64,000 bases of DNA from Ensifer sp. USDA 6670 (GCA_000421085.1 ATWE01000002.1:372001-436000), one strand, 5' to 3'; positions 17,682 through 27,751 are shown, counted from the stretch's first letter. Translations and numbers: made by a program. Notes: a model not told the origin generated them from the letters alone.

Positions 17682-18890
17682 TCAGGCGGCAGCCAGTTCC
17701 GGCCGTTCTCTGGGGAAGGGCTTGAAGGTCAGTGCGATCAGGAAAGCACCGATGCCGAGACCCCAGGCGCCGATATAGAGCCAGCCGTAGCCGGAGAAAA
17801 CGTCGTAGATCAGCCCCCCGGCAACAGGACCGATCGCCATACCGAGACTCCCCGCCATTGCCGTGCCGCCGATAACGGTGCCCATCATGCGTAGCGGGAA
17901 ATTCTCGCGCGCGATCACGGCGTAAAGCGGCATGACTCCTGCATAGATGAAACCGAACACGGCAGCCACCGCGTAGAAGGCGCCGAGGTCGCGCACGAAG
18001 AAATAGGCGAGCGCACCGAAGGCCTGCAGCAGCAGCCCCGATACCAGAATGCGCTTGGCGCCGTAGCGGTCTCCGAGAATGCCGAAGGCGACGCGGCCGC
18101 CCATTCCCGCCAGACCCTCGAGGCTGTAGATGGAAACAGCGGCCATCATCGGGATCCCACAGCTCACGGCGTAGCTCACGGTGTGAAAAATCGGGCCCGA
18201 ATGGGTGGCGCAGCAAAAGAAGTTCGTCAGCAGCAATATGACGAATTGCGGCGACCTCAGCGCCTGGCCAAGGGACATGTCCGGGTGCCCCTCGCTTGCG
18301 GAGACGGCGGTCGGATCTTCGAGGACCGGCGGGCGGCGCAGCAGCAACGCAGCCGGAATCATGGTGACGGCGGCAAGGGCGGCTATGATCTGCAGCGATG
18401 TCCGCCAATCGTGGATCGTCACCAGCCACCCGGCCAACGGCGACATGGTCATGGGCGCCATTCCCATGCCGGCCGATACGAGAGATACGGCAAGGCTGCG
18501 ATGCGTATCGAACCAGCCCGTCACGCAAGCCATCATCGGCGCGAATATTGCCGCGCAGGCGCCCCCGACGATCACCCCGAAGACGAGCTGGAATGCGATC
18601 AGCGACGTCGCGAGGCTGGAAAGTGCCAGGCTCGCCGCGAGGAGCGCGGAACCTATCAGCACGACCGGGCGCGGGCCCCAGCGGTCCGAAGCGCTGCCCC
18701 AGACCATGCTTGCCAGTGCCATTGCGATGAAGCCCACCGTCATGGCACTCGATATGCCGGTCACCGACCATCCTGTATCCCGCGAAATCGGTACAAGAAA
18801 AACCGGCAATGAAAACATGGCACCTATTGCAATGCAGCCGAGCAAGCCGCCGGCAGCAACGATCACCCAGCGATAATGCGCATCGATCAT
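17682..18890 (-). CDS. MFS transporter
   Basis: This 402-residue major facilitator has twelve predicted helices. The loop between helices 2 and 3 carries WGSASDRWGPRPVV, the MFS motif A (G...DR.G.R). It resembles the oxalate/formate antiporter-like group of monocarboxylate carriers, but the substrate is not evident. It is a single gene with its own downstream terminator. The 213-base gap upstream of its start holds a small hairpin (19012-19029) and no other recognised feature. Confidence 0.83.
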   Translation of the reverse strand: MIDAHYRWVIVAAGGLLGCIAIGAMFSLPVFLVPISRDTGWSVTGISSAMTVGFIAMALASMVWGSASDRWGPRPVVLIGSALLAASLALSSLATSLIAFQLVFGVIVGGACAAIFAPMMACVTGWFDTHRSLAVSLVSAGMGMAPMTMSPLAGWLVTIHDWRTSLQIIAALAAVTMIPAALLLRRPPVLEDPTAVSASEGHPDMSLGQALRSPQFVILLLTNFFCCATHSGPIFHTVSYAVSCGIPMMAAVSIYSLEGLAGMGGRVAFGILGDRYGAKRILVSGLLLQAFGALAYFFVRDLGAFYAVAAVFGFIYAGVMPLYAVIARENFPLRMMGTVIGGTAMAGSLGMAIGPVAGGLIYDVFSGYGWLYIGAWGLGIGAFLIALTFKPFPRERPELAAA

Positions 18891-19103
18891 TTCTCGTGTC
18901 TCCGCTCAGGGCAATCCGGCGCGGCATTCATTTTCAGTCCACGCCGGGATTGCCGATCAAATCAAAGGCATTCTCCCGTCTGCGGCTGTGCCGCGCATAC
19001 GATAGGACGAACGGCGCCCAAGGGCGCCGACATGGAGCTGGATTTTTTTGCCGACTCGATTGCCCCGGGTGCCGGCACGCGGATGAGGAGCGGATGCGCC
19101 CTG

Positions 19104-19535
19104 TCAGGCCGCCGTATTCGACGTGTCGACGACCTCGAAATCATGCGTGATGGTCGCAGTCTTTGCGAGCATCGCGGATGCGGAGCAGTATTTTTCGATG
19201 GAGAGAGCCACCGCGCGCTCGACCTTCTTGGCGGCCAGCCCACGGCCCTTGACGGTGAAATGCATGTGGATGCGGGTGAATACGCGCGGGTCCTGATCCG
19301 CCCGATCGGCATCCATCTCGACCACGCAATCCTCGACGGCCTCACGGCCCTTCTCGAGGATGTGGACGACGTCGAAAGCCGAGCAGCCGCCGGTGCCGAT
19401 CAGCACCATTTCCATGGGGCTCGGCCCCGGTGTCGGGCCATCCGGGCCGGCGGCCGTGCCGAGCACGACCTTGTGGCCGCTTCCGGATTCGCCGACGAAG
19501 GTCCTGCCTTCGACCCATTTGATGCGTGCCTTCAT
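19104..19535 (-). CDS. OsmC family peroxiredoxin-like protein
   Basis: This 143-residue OsmC/Ohr-superfamily protein (YhfA-like) has the two reactive cysteines of the family at Cys51 (GTGGCSAFDV) and Cys117 (EKYCSAS). Such proteins reduce organic peroxides with dithiol cofactors. It stands alone between the MFS gene and the hydroxyproline cluster. ATG 19535 has a ggaga ribosome site. I found no GGAAC-type stress promoter upstream of it. Confidence 0.87.
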   Translation of the reverse strand: MKARIKWVEGRTFVGESGSGHKVVLGTAAGPDGPTPGPSPMEMVLIGTGGCSAFDVVHILEKGREAVEDCVVEMDADRADQDPRVFTRIHMHFTVKGRGLAAKKVERAVALSIEKYCSASAMLAKTATITHDFEVVDTSNTAA

Positions 19536-19619
19536 GCGAATCTCCTTCCTGTCGTAATGCGTTCATCATAGTTCGAATGACGCAAAACGCTCCCGAATTC
19601 CACCCGCGCGCCAATCCGC

Positions 19620-20648
19620 TCAGCGCGCACCCCAGGTGTCGGTCAGCCGGTAGCCCTCGGGCCACGGGTCCGACGGGTCGAGCATGTGCTGATGCGTGCC
19701 GGTAATCCAGGCGCGGCCTGAGATTTCCGGCAATACCGCCGGCCTGCCGCCCACTTCGGCGGTGCCCAGGATGCGGCCGGAGAAGGTGGAGCCGATCAGC
19801 GAAACCGCCGTCAGCCGGTCCGAGAGCCCCATCTGGCCGCGCGCATGCAGCACTGCCATGCGTGCCGAGAGTGCCGTACCGGTCGGCGACCGGTCGACCT
19901 TGCCCGGCTGGATCGCGACCGCAGCACCCGCCCGCAGGCCTTCTGCCGTGCGTTCCACGGGACCGGCAAAGAGGCAGAAGGAGAAATGCCGCCAATCGGG
20001 GTTTTCCGGATGATGGAACCCGAGCTGGGCATTGGCCGCATTGGTGATCCTCACACCGAGCCGGGCGATGTCGTGTGCCTCGTCCGGCTTCAGGGCGAAG
20101 CCCATTGCGGCAGCATCCACGATCACGAAGCTGTCGCCGCCATAGGCGGTGTCGACTGTGAGGGTCCCGATCCCCTCGACCTCCAGCTTCGCGTCCAGTC
20201 GCTCGGCAAAGCTCGGCAGGTTCTCGACGAAGATGCGTTCGGCCTTGCCGTCACGGCACTCCGCACGCACGCGAACGAGCCCGCCGGGCGCTTCGAGCGT
20301 GATCTCCGTCACCGGCTCCTTCATCGGCAGGATGCCGCTGTCGAGCAGCACGGTTGAAACGCAGATCGAGTTGGAGCCGGACATGGGCGGCGTATCTTCC
20401 GGCTCCATGATGATGAAGGCGGCATCCGCGTCGGGATGCTTCGGCGGCACCAGGAGATTGACATGGCGGAAGACGCCGCCGCGCGGCTCGTTCAGGACGA
20501 AGTTGCGCAGGGTCTGATCGCGGGCGATCCAGCGGCTCTGCTCCCAGATCGTGTCGCCCGGCGGAGGCGCGACACCGCCGACGATCACGTCGCCCACTTC
20601 GCCCTCGGCATGGGCGGAAATGACATGAATGGTCTTGGTGCTGCGCAT
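19620..20648 (-). CDS. Proline racemase family protein with Ser/Thr active site (probable hydroxyproline dehydratase)
   Basis: This 342-residue member of the proline racemase fold has the two catalytic positions altered. Where racemases and epimerases have Cys (MCGH) this protein has Ser90 (MSGSNS), and at the second site it has Thr256 (DRSPTGT, with Asp252) in place of Cys. Thr at the second site marks trans-3-hydroxy-L-proline dehydratases, but those keep Cys at the first. Loss of both cysteines argues against racemase activity. It is the last gene of the hydroxyproline operon, 51 bases after the aconitase X gene. A role in 3-hydroxyproline breakdown is likely but unproven. Confidence 0.72.
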   Translation of the reverse strand: MRSTKTIHVISAHAEGEVGDVIVGGVAPPPGDTIWEQSRWIARDQTLRNFVLNEPRGGVFRHVNLLVPPKHPDADAAFIIMEPEDTPPMSGSNSICVSTVLLDSGILPMKEPVTEITLEAPGGLVRVRAECRDGKAERIFVENLPSFAERLDAKLEVEGIGTLTVDTAYGGDSFVIVDAAAMGFALKPDEAHDIARLGVRITNAANAQLGFHHPENPDWRHFSFCLFAGPVERTAEGLRAGAAVAIQPGKVDRSPTGTALSARMAVLHARGQMGLSDRLTAVSLIGSTFSGRILGTAEVGGRPAVLPEISGRAWITGTHQHMLDPSDPWPEGYRLTDTWGAR

Positions 20649-20699
20649 CGCGAACTCCTCGTTTCAAAAACCAGCACGGTTACGAACGTCGGCCGCGCT

Positions 20700-22391
20700 T
20701 CAGGAAAGCCAGTCCGGCAGCCGGGGCGGGACGCGCCCCGTCAAGGCCGCGGCGACGCAATCGGCAAGGCTGCCGAAGCGTACTGTGCGGCCTGAAAGAC
20801 CGGGACCGTAGTGAGCATATTTGCCGGAATTGGTCATGACCGCCCGGGTACGCGTCGGGAACACGGGCTCGGAGATCGAACACCAACAGAGGTCCGGCAG
20901 CACCTGGACGCCGCTCACCTGAAGCCGCGCGAGAATGCCCTCGCCGCGTGCCTCCGCAATGACGTCATGCCCGGCCGTGACGATCACCGCCACATCCGGA
21001 TGCCGCTTGCGGCCGTCGAGCGCCTCGGCCAGCGCCCGACACTCGGCAAGAGACGCGTGCGGGCTGCCGATCGCCACGAGTTCCACCTCAGCCGGACCCT
21101 CGTTCAGGGCGGACCACGCGGCAGTCAGTTCGTCGCGGGTAATGGTCGCATGATCCGCGTCCTCAGCGGCCGCGCCGCCGGCCTCCGGCGTCACCCCCTC
21201 CACATGCAGCATCGGCGCGGCCGAAGTGGTGCCGAAGGCGGCGCAAAGCGCCTTCAAGTCGTCGCGCGAAGGTTCCGCCGGGGCAAGCCCGCGGATGAGC
21301 GGGATGCGATCCGGCGCCGCCCGCCCGGCGAGATAGCCGACCAACGGCCAGAAAGCATCGTCGGCGCCCGCGGGCAGCTCGACGTCCAGGATCCGCCGTG
21401 CCTTGCGGTGTTCATCGAGATAGACGCCGGCGAGCGGCGCGCGTCCGGTGAGCGCGATGCAAAGGTCGAGGAAATCCGGGTGCTTGGCCGTCCGCGCACC
21501 GAGCACGGTGTTGGCGAAGATCACGGCATTGGACTCCGCCCAGGCGACGGCTTCGCCCGTCGCAGGCGCGCTGTCGAGCAGATAGGGAGAACAGGTGAAG
21601 GTCGGCCGGCAGCCCATGCGGACATAGGCATCGGCGAGCCGTGCCGCAGGGTCGCCGAAAGACGGAGGCACACCTTGCCTCTGCCAGTTGGCATAGTCCA
21701 CGGAAATGGCGTTCATCGTCGCCGGGATCCGGACCTTCGCGCCCATCTCCACCATCTTCTCGGCAAAGGTCAGGTTCGCGGGGCTGGCATAGATACAGCC
21801 GTCGATATGAGCCTGCGCCACATCCACGAGGCTTCGCGCACCCTGCTGCGCCGCCATGGCCGAAATGATCCGCATGGCCTGCTGCACAGCGGTGCCCGCC
21901 GCTCCCTCGAGCATGGCGCGGTCGCCATCGGTGAGGTCGAGCGCGGCCGTCGGCGGCGGTACGACGGGGATCGTCAGCCCCTCGGCTTCAATTGTCCCGT
22001 CGCCGACCCGCGCCGTCTTCGCACGGGCGAGCGCCGCGAAGGCTTTCGGCGCCAGACGCAGCACCGGCAGCGGCTTGCCGAACATCTCGGCAGCGATCAG
22101 CGCGCCGAGGGTCAGCACATCTTCCGGTTCGGAAAATACGAGTGCGGCCGGGCCCCGGCCGGTCAACACGAGGTCGAGCAGCACGCCCGAGCCCGTGCAG
22201 GAACCGCGGCTCGACGGCATCATCAGGATGGAGCCGGTGAGCGGGACGCCATGCAGCGGGTGGTGCACGTCGATAACGCAGCCCGTCGCGGGATCGACCC
22301 CACCCCAGAAACTCAGCGCCTCCCCGGTCGCGATGACCGGGCCCTCGGCCGACCCCTGAAGGATGCTGCGGGCGGGATCGAGGCCGCTCAT
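20700..22391 (-). CDS. Aconitase X (cis-3-hydroxy-L-proline dehydratase), swivel and catalytic domains fused
   Basis: This 563-residue protein fuses the small swivel domain (about 1-140; [15 protein letters not shown] is its conserved loop) to the large aconitase X catalytic domain (about 155-563). Bacterial fused aconitase X enzymes dehydrate cis-3-hydroxy-L-proline to delta-1-pyrroline-2-carboxylate, using an Fe-S centre. The product would feed HypS, encoded at 29507, giving L-proline. It overlaps the HypRE gene by 4 bases (ATGA) and is co-transcribed with it. Confidence 0.82.
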   Translation of the reverse strand: MSGLDPARSILQGSAEGPVIATGEALSFWGGVDPATGCVIDVHHPLHGVPLTGSILMMPSSRGSCTGSGVLLDLVLTGRGPAALVFSEPEDVLTLGALIAAEMFGKPLPVLRLAPKAFAALARAKTARVGDGTIEAEGLTIPVVPPPTAALDLTDGDRAMLEGAAGTAVQQAMRIISAMAAQQGARSLVDVAQAHIDGCIYASPANLTFAEKMVEMGAKVRIPATMNAISVDYANWQRQGVPPSFGDPAARLADAYVRMGCRPTFTCSPYLLDSAPATGEAVAWAESNAVIFANTVLGARTAKHPDFLDLCIALTGRAPLAGVYLDEHRKARRILDVELPAGADDAFWPLVGYLAGRAAPDRIPLIRGLAPAEPSRDDLKALCAAFGTTSAAPMLHVEGVTPEAGGAAAEDADHATITRDELTAAWSALNEGPAEVELVAIGSPHASLAECRALAEALDGRKRHPDVAVIVTAGHDVIAEARGEGILARLQVSGVQVLPDLCWCSISEPVFPTRTRAVMTNSGKYAHYGPGLSGRTVRFGSLADCVAAALTGRVPPRLPDWLS

Positions 22392-23389
22392 TTTACGACG
22401 AAGCCGTGGGCGAAGGGATCGCGGTCATCGATGAAGATGGTGTTGATGCCGGTCATCCGTGCCCAGCCGGCAATCGACGGGATGATCGCGTCGCGATCGG
22501 CGACCTTCGCCGCCGCTTCGACGCGGCCCTTGAAAAGCGACCCGATGATCGACTCGTGGACGAAGTCGTCGCCGACCTTCAGCTTGCCCTTAGCGGCAAG
22601 CTGCGCGATCCGGGCCGACGTGCCGGTGCCGCAGGGCGAGCGGTCGATGGCCTTCTCGCCGTAGAATACCGCGTTGCGGGCATGGGCCTCCGGCTGCGTC
22701 GGCTTGCCCGTCCACTGGATGTGGCTCAAGCTCCGGATTTCCGGGTGTTCGGGATGGACGAACTCGTATTTGGCATTCAACGCGGCCCTCAGCTTGGGGC
22801 TCCAGCCCACCAGTTCTCCCGCCGTATGGTCGGCCATGTCGCGGAAATTCTTCTGCGGCTCGACGATGGCGTAGAAATTGCCGCCATAGGCGACGTCCAC
22901 CACGATTTCCCCTAGCCCCTCGACCTCCGCCGTCAGCCCTTCCGCATAAAGGAAGCTCGGCACGTTGGTAAGGCGCACTTCCTCGACGAAGCGGCCCTCC
23001 TGACGGTAGGTGATATCCACCTTGCCCGCGGGGGCATCGATCGACAGCTTGCCGGGCTCGCGCGGGGTGATCAGGCCGTTCTCGATGCCCATGGTGATGG
23101 TGCCGATGGTGCCGTGACCGCACATCGGCAGACAGCCGGAGGTCTCGATGAAGAGCACTGCCACGTCGCAGTCGGGCCGGGTCGGCGGGTAGAGGATCGA
23201 ACCCGACATCATGTCGTGGCCCCGCGGCTCGAACATGAGGCCGGTTCGGATCCAGTCGAACTCCTTCAGAAAATGCGCGCGTTTTTCCAGCATGTTCGCG
23301 CCCTCGAGACGCGGGCCCCCGCCCGAAACGAGGCGGACCGGATTTCCGCAGGTGTGGCCGTCGATGCAAGCGAAGGTGTGGGTGGCCAT
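22388..23389 (-). CDS. hypRE: 4-hydroxyproline 2-epimerase
   Basis: This 333-residue proline-racemase-fold enzyme has both catalytic cysteines: Cys90 in MCGHGT and Cys253 in DRSPCGTG. It interconverts trans-4-hydroxy-L-proline and cis-4-hydroxy-D-proline, the first step of the pathway. I chose ATG 23389 ([19 protein letters not shown], the usual opening), not the longer frame. It lies 14 bases after the hypO stop, and the next gene overlaps by 4 bases. The Cys/Cys pair also occurs in proline racemases; the hyp context decides the call. Confidence 0.9.
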   Translation of the reverse strand: MATHTFACIDGHTCGNPVRLVSGGGPRLEGANMLEKRAHFLKEFDWIRTGLMFEPRGHDMMSGSILYPPTRPDCDVAVLFIETSGCLPMCGHGTIGTITMGIENGLITPREPGKLSIDAPAGKVDITYRQEGRFVEEVRLTNVPSFLYAEGLTAEVEGLGEIVVDVAYGGNFYAIVEPQKNFRDMADHTAGELVGWSPKLRAALNAKYEFVHPEHPEIRSLSHIQWTGKPTQPEAHARNAVFYGEKAIDRSPCGTGTSARIAQLAAKGKLKVGDDFVHESIIGSLFKGRVEAAAKVADRDAIIPSIAGWARMTGINTIFIDDRDPFAHGFVVK

Positions 23390-23403
23390 GGTCGAAACCT
23401 CTG

Positions 23404-24645
23404 TCAGAATCTTTGCGGCGAAAAGGGTGCAATGTCGATGGCCGGCGTCCGGCCGGTCAAGAGATCGGCGACAATCCTTGCGGTGCCCGCCGATTGGGTG
23501 AGCCCGAGATGGCCGTGACCGAAGGCGAAGATCACCCGCGGCGTCGCGCGGGCGCGGCCGATGGCCGGCAGGCTGTCGGGCAGCGACGGCCGGAAGCCCA
23601 TCCACTGCACCCCGCCTTCCGGTTTCAATCCGGGCAGGAAGGTCTGCGCCTTCTTCAGCATCGCTTCCGAGCGGCGGAAATTCGGCGGCAGATCGAGCCC
23701 ACCGAGTTCGACCGCACCGCCGATCCGGATACCGGTCGACAGCCGTGTCACGACGAAGCCATGGCCGCCGAAGGTGATCTGCGTGCGCAGGTCGAACGCG
23801 CCGGCGGGAAGCGTCGTATTGTAGCCGCGCTCGGTTTCGAGCGGAATGCTTTCGCCGAGCGTGCGTGCAACCCGGTGCGAGAAAGCGCCCGCCGAGAGGA
23901 CCACCTGCGCCGCACGCCGGGTTCTGCCGTCGGCGCTCAGGACTTCAACCCCGCCATCGACAGGCCTCAGCGCCGTGACCTCCGCGCGCTCGATCACCCC
24001 GCCGATCGTGCGGAAATGATCGGCAAGCGCGAGCGTATAGAGCTTCGGATCGGCGATGGAGTACCAGCCGGGGGTGAAGGTAGCGTGGGTGAAGCGCGGC
24101 GCCAGGCCCGGCTGGATCTCGGCAATGCCTGCGGCATCGAGATGGCGGAACTCGATCCCATGATCCTCGCGCGCCTTCCAGCCGGCAAGCGACGCCTTGA
24201 ATTCCGCCTCTCCCTCATAGACCTGGAGGTTGCCTTCCTTGCGCAGCATGGGCGCCGTGCCGGTCGCTCCGAGGAACGGCTCGAGTTCCGCTTTCGACAG
24301 GTCCATCAGCGCGGTCTGGGCCGCGGTCGAATGCGCCACGCGCCCCGGCTGACAAGCGCGCCAGAAACGGAACATCCATGGCGCGATCTTCAGCGCATAG
24401 GCGGGCGGCACGGTCAGGGGTCCGAGCGGATCCAGGAGCCATTTCGGCGCCTTTTTGAGGATGCCCGGCGAGGCAAGCGGAAGGATATCGGTGAAGGCGA
24501 ATGCCCCGGCATTGCCGGCGGATGCGCCGGCCGCCGGCCCCTCGCGGTCCAGCACGGTGACCGACAGGCCGCTGGCCACGGCGGCAATTGCAGCCGAGAG
24601 GCCGACGACCCCCGCGCCGATCACGATGACGTCCGGCTCGGCCAT
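23404..24645 (-). CDS. hypO: FAD-dependent D-hydroxyproline dehydrogenase
   Basis: This 413-residue D-amino-acid-dehydrogenase-type flavoprotein has an N-terminal FAD site (VIGAGVVGLS, residues 8-17; GxGxxG) and C-terminal FAD contacts (FAFGHGHLGLTQS). In the hyp pathway it oxidises cis-4-hydroxy-D-proline to delta-1-pyrroline-4-hydroxy-2-carboxylate, passing electrons to the respiratory chain. Its start directly abuts the stop of the ATPase gene. The assignment rests on gene context as well as family. Confidence 0.86.
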   Translation of the reverse strand: MAEPDVIVIGAGVVGLSAAIAAVASGLSVTVLDREGPAAGASAGNAGAFAFTDILPLASPGILKKAPKWLLDPLGPLTVPPAYALKIAPWMFRFWRACQPGRVAHSTAAQTALMDLSKAELEPFLGATGTAPMLRKEGNLQVYEGEAEFKASLAGWKAREDHGIEFRHLDAAGIAEIQPGLAPRFTHATFTPGWYSIADPKLYTLALADHFRTIGGVIERAEVTALRPVDGGVEVLSADGRTRRAAQVVLSAGAFSHRVARTLGESIPLETERGYNTTLPAGAFDLRTQITFGGHGFVVTRLSTGIRIGGAVELGGLDLPPNFRRSEAMLKKAQTFLPGLKPEGGVQWMGFRPSLPDSLPAIGRARATPRVIFAFGHGHLGLTQSAGTARIVADLLTGRTPAIDIAPFSPQRF

Positions 24646-25368
24646 TTATCGTACGCTCGCCAGGAACTTCTGCGTCTCGGGATTCTGCGGCGAGGCGAAT
24701 ATCTGATCGGGCGTACCGATCTCGGCCATGATCCCCTGATGGAAGAAGGCCACGCGGTCCGATACGTCGCGGGCAAAGGTCATTTCGTGGGTAACGCAGA
24801 TCATCGTCATTCCCTCTTCCGCCAGCATCTTCAGCGTGTCGAGCACCTCGCCGACCAGCATCGGATCCAGCGCCGAAGTCACCTCGTCGAACAGCATGTA
24901 TTCCGGCGACATGGCAAGCGCCCGGGCGATCGCCATGCGCTGCTGCTGGCCGCCCGACATGCGGTTCGGATAGACCTTGAGCTTCTCGCCGAGACCGACA
25001 TGGGTCAACTGCTTCACCGCGATCTCCTCGGCCTTGTCCTTTGAGAGGCCAAGCACCTTGCGCGGGGCGAGCATGACGTTTTCGAGCACGGTCAGATGCG
25101 GGAAGGCGTTCCATTGCTGGAACACGATCCCGACCTTGCGGCGCAGCCTGTTGAGATCGGTGCTCTTGGCATGAACATCGGTCCCGTCGATCACGATCCG
25201 GCCGGAGTCGATCGGCTCCAGCCCGTTGATGCAGGTGAGCAGCGTCGACTTGCCCGAGCCCGAGCCGCCGATGATGGTGACCACCTCGCCCTTTTCGACG
25301 GTCAGGTCGATACCCTTGAGAACCTCCAGAGAGCTGAAGGATTTGCGGACGTTTTCGATCTCAATCAT
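24646..25368 (-). CDS. Hydroxyproline ABC transporter, ATP-binding protein
   Basis: This 240-residue amino-acid-type ATPase has Walker A GGSGSGKST (34-42) and a signature MSGGQ (137-141, Met for the usual Leu). Walker B YMLFDE is followed by Val where most have Pro (DEVTSALD). Both variants are common in this subfamily. ATG 25368 follows the permease stop with an 8-base overlap. It is one of the hypMNPQ transporter components; I leave the exact letter open. Confidence 0.88.
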   Translation of the reverse strand: MIEIENVRKSFSSLEVLKGIDLTVEKGEVVTIIGGSGSGKSTLLTCINGLEPIDSGRIVIDGTDVHAKSTDLNRLRRKVGIVFQQWNAFPHLTVLENVMLAPRKVLGLSKDKAEEIAVKQLTHVGLGEKLKVYPNRMSGGQQQRMAIARALAMSPEYMLFDEVTSALDPMLVGEVLDTLKMLAEEGMTMICVTHEMTFARDVSDRVAFFHQGIMAEIGTPDQIFASPQNPETQKFLASVR

Positions 25369-26014
25369 TGGGGGACCACCGTTTTTCGAGATACCCGCCA
25401 AGCCGGGCGACGGGGAAGCTGAGGAGGAAGTAGATGGCGCCGCAGATCAGCAGAATGAAGAGCGGCTCCTGCAGACGCGTGACCAGGATCTGTGAGGCAC
25501 GCAGGAGCTCGACCAGGCCGAGCCAGAGCACCAGTGCGGAGTCCTTCATCACGCCGAGCGTCAGGCCTATCCACGACGGAAGCGAAACCCGGGTGGCAAG
25601 CGGCGCCACGATGTAGCGCATGTCCTGCCACCAGGTCATGCCGAGCGAGCGCGCCGCACGTCGGGTCGTCACCGGAACCGATGAAATCCCGCCGCGCACG
25701 ATCTCCGCGCAGAACGCCGCCGTGTAGAGCGAAAGCACCACGCCGGAGGTGGTGAAGGCGCCCCAGCCGAGCTTGGCGATCGACTGGAAGGCATTGCCGA
25801 GCACGAGCTGGATCAGGAGCGGTACCGAGCGGAACACGTCGAGCAGCAAGGTGAGCGGTGCCGACCAATAGGGTCCGATCTGGAACCGGATAACTCCGAA
25901 GAGGATGCCGAGAACGGTGCCGGCGGTGACGGCGACGGCGGTTACCGCCAGCGTCATTCCGGCGCCTTGCGCAAGAAAGGCGAGATCGTTCCAGGTGAGG
26001 GCAGTATCAAACAT
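25361..26014 (-). CDS. Hydroxyproline ABC transporter, permease 2
   Basis: This 217-residue HisM/GlnP-type permease has about five helices and an EAA-loop near residues 120-140 (RRAARSLGMTWWQDMRYIV). It begins 12 bases after the end of the first permease gene and overlaps the ATPase gene. It probably forms the heterodimeric channel with permease 1 for hydroxyproline uptake. Confidence 0.87.
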   Translation of the reverse strand: MFDTALTWNDLAFLAQGAGMTLAVTAVAVTAGTVLGILFGVIRFQIGPYWSAPLTLLLDVFRSVPLLIQLVLGNAFQSIAKLGWGAFTTSGVVLSLYTAAFCAEIVRGGISSVPVTTRRAARSLGMTWWQDMRYIVAPLATRVSLPSWIGLTLGVMKDSALVLWLGLVELLRASQILVTRLQEPLFILLICGAIYFLLSFPVARLGGYLEKRWSPND

Positions 26015-26026
26015 CTCTCACCCCTC

Positions 26027-26692
26027 TCAGTAGCGGAACATGCGCCAGGCGAAGCCCCGGGCTGCCAGCGTGACCGCCTTGGCGATCAGGTAATAGATCA
26101 CCGCAGCAAGCGCGAAGAATTCGAATGTGCGGAAGGAGCGGGCATTCAGCTCCTGCGTGATGCCGGCGAGGTCGGTGTTCATGCCGACGGTGACACCCAG
26201 CGACGTCATCAGGATCGCCCAGACCATCTGGTTGGTCGCAGGCAGGAAGGCCACGCGCAGCATCTGCGGCAGAACGATCAGCCTGAACGCCTGCAGCGAG
26301 GTCATGCCGAGCGAGCGGCCTGCGCGGGTCTGCGTATCCGGAATGGCCTTGAGCGCGCCGCGAAAATTCTCGGCAAGATAGCCCGCATTGTTGAAGGCGA
26401 TCCCGACCAGAAGCGCCGTATAGGGGCTCAGGTGGATCCCGAAATTGCCTAAGCCGAAGTGGGCCATGTAGATCTGGAACAGCGCCGGCGTGTTTCGCGC
26501 AACCTCGACCCAGGTCGCGGCGATGCCGCCAAGGATACGGCTGCCGGACAGGCGGAACACGGTGAGCGCGATCGCGCAGGCGACGCCGATGACCATCGAC
26601 AGCACCGCGACCTGCAGCGTGACCACCGCGCCATCCAGCATCTGCGGCAGCGCCCTCAGCGCCTGGTTCCAGTGGAAGGTGTAGTTGAACAT
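26027..26692 (-). CDS. Hydroxyproline ABC transporter, permease 1
   Basis: This 221-residue permease of the polar-amino-acid family has an EAA-loop TRAGRSLGMTSLQAFRLIV near residues 122-140. I chose ATG 26692 (MFNYTFHWNQAL), typical of the family, over the longer frame. The gap to the binding-protein gene (26693-26758) carries a stem-loop. Confidence 0.86.
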   Translation of the reverse strand: MFNYTFHWNQALRALPQMLDGAVVTLQVAVLSMVIGVACAIALTVFRLSGSRILGGIAATWVEVARNTPALFQIYMAHFGLGNFGIHLSPYTALLVGIAFNNAGYLAENFRGALKAIPDTQTRAGRSLGMTSLQAFRLIVLPQMLRVAFLPATNQMVWAILMTSLGVTVGMNTDLAGITQELNARSFRTFEFFALAAVIYYLIAKAVTLAARGFAWRMFRY

Positions 26693-26718
26693 TCCCGTCT
26701 CACCCCTCGGAATGCAGC

Positions 26719-26744
26719 GACGGCGCGGGTTGCCCCGCACCGTC
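26719..26744 (-). other. Stem-loop after the hydroxyproline binding-protein gene
   Basis: gacgg-c-gcggg pairs with cccgc-a-ccgtc around the loop ttgc: ten base pairs with one mismatch. It starts about 15 bases beyond the binding-protein stop and before the first permease. A second small repeat (gatcc/ggatc, 26749-26760) overlaps the stop codon itself. Confidence 0.65.
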
Positions 26745-26758
26745 AGACGATCCTCGGA

Positions 26759-27565
26759 TCAGCGATAAACGCCGTTCACCGCCAGGGACGGAGCCTCGCC
26801 GCCGACCCACTTCTCGTAGAGTTCGGCATAGCGGCCGGTGCGGACCTGCTGATTGACGAACAGGTTGAGGTAGTTGAGGAAACCGTATTCCTCGCGGTTG
26901 GTGAAGAGGGCCACGTAGTCGATGTCGAAGGGCGCCTTGTCGACCACGGAGATGCCGGGGAACTTGCCGCCCTTGACGTTGGACTGCGCGACCGTCGAGG
27001 TAGAGACGGTGGCGTCGAGCTGGCCCTGGCTCAGCGCCAGGAAGACGTCGGCCTGCGTCTGATAGGGGCGGAACTCGCCCTCACCCCAGGCCTTGACCTG
27101 GTTTTCGAGGGCGATTGCCTCATAGGTGCCGGCGGTGGCGCCGACCACCTTGCCCTTCATGTCTTCGAAGGACTTGATGCCGGACTTCTCGTTGGCAGTT
27201 ACCGCCATTTCGAAGGCGAAGTAGGGCACCGTCATGCCGACGGTCTTGGCGCGCTCGAGCGTATCGGAGGTGGAGGCGACACCGACATCGACACGGCCGG
27301 ACATCAGCGCCGGGATGCGCTCGGGAAACGGCGTCTCGACGATCTCGGCGGTGACGCCGAGCGCCTTGGCCAGATCGTTGCAGTAATCCACGTCGAAGCC
27401 GATCGGTTCGTTGTTTTCGTCGCGCGAGCCCATCGGCGGGAAGTCGAGCACCACGGCGCAGCGCAGCGTTCCCGAAGCGATGATGTCGTCCAGCTTGTCG
27501 GCATGGGCGGGGCTCGTCAGAGCGGTGGCGGCAACGAGGCCGAAGGCGAGGACCGAGGTCTTCAT
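26759..27565 (-). CDS. hypM: Hydroxyproline ABC transporter, substrate-binding protein
   Basis: This 268-residue periplasmic binding protein (family 3) has a signal peptide ending at AHA|DK (residue 22). The mature protein opens with the family pattern SGTLRCAVVLDFPPMG and GFDVDYC. It is the first gene of the transporter part, with the candidate HypR sites at 27648-27671 about 80 bases upstream. The importer brings trans-4-hydroxyproline, abundant in plant cell-wall proteins and collagen, into the cell. The symbol is by analogy with S. meliloti. Confidence 0.83.
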   Translation of the reverse strand: MKTSVLAFGLVAATALTSPAHADKLDDIIASGTLRCAVVLDFPPMGSRDENNEPIGFDVDYCNDLAKALGVTAEIVETPFPERIPALMSGRVDVGVASTSDTLERAKTVGMTVPYFAFEMAVTANEKSGIKSFEDMKGKVVGATAGTYEAIALENQVKAWGEGEFRPYQTQADVFLALSQGQLDATVSTSTVAQSNVKGGKFPGISVVDKAPFDIDYVALFTNREEYGFLNYLNLFVNQQVRTGRYAELYEKWVGGEAPSLAVNGVYR

Positions 27566-27647
27566 TATTGTTCTCTCCCTTGAGTTGGCCGATCGGTGTG
27601 ACGGCGCGCGCACTATTTCGCGTCGGAGAGCACAAATCAATTTAAAA

Positions 27648-27671
27648 ATACAATTAGTATACAAAAAGTAT
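27648..27671 (-). promoter_or_regulatory. Candidate HypR operator, two overlapping copies
   Basis: Two overlapping ATAC-N5-GTAT units occur here: atac aatta gtat (27648-27660) and atac aaaaa gtat (27659-27671), sharing a central GTATAC. The centre also reads tagtatacaa, a match to the TNGTNNACNA form typical of FadR-type GntR regulators. It lies upstream of hypM and after the hypH terminator. Confidence 0.65.
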
Positions 27672-27695
27672 ATAACAAGGCGCCTTTTCGCAATG

Positions 27696-27729
27696 GAAAG
27701 GGGCTTTCCCTTGTGGAAAAGCCCCTTTT
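27696..27729 (-). terminator. Terminator after hypH
   Basis: gaaaggggctttcc and ggaaaagccccttt pair around the loop cttgt with a single bulged base. It lies about 22 bases past the hypH stop and ahead of the hypM operators, so transporter and enzyme genes downstream should depend on their own promoter. Confidence 0.75.
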
Positions 27730-27751
27730 ATTGCGCGGTCGAAAGGCTGGA

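Noticed and set aside
19012-19029. Perfect 8-bp hairpin cggcgccc/gggcgccg as terminator of the OsmC gene
   Set aside because: It is 75 bases past the stop with no T-run on the minus strand, and GC-rich short hairpins are common by chance here.
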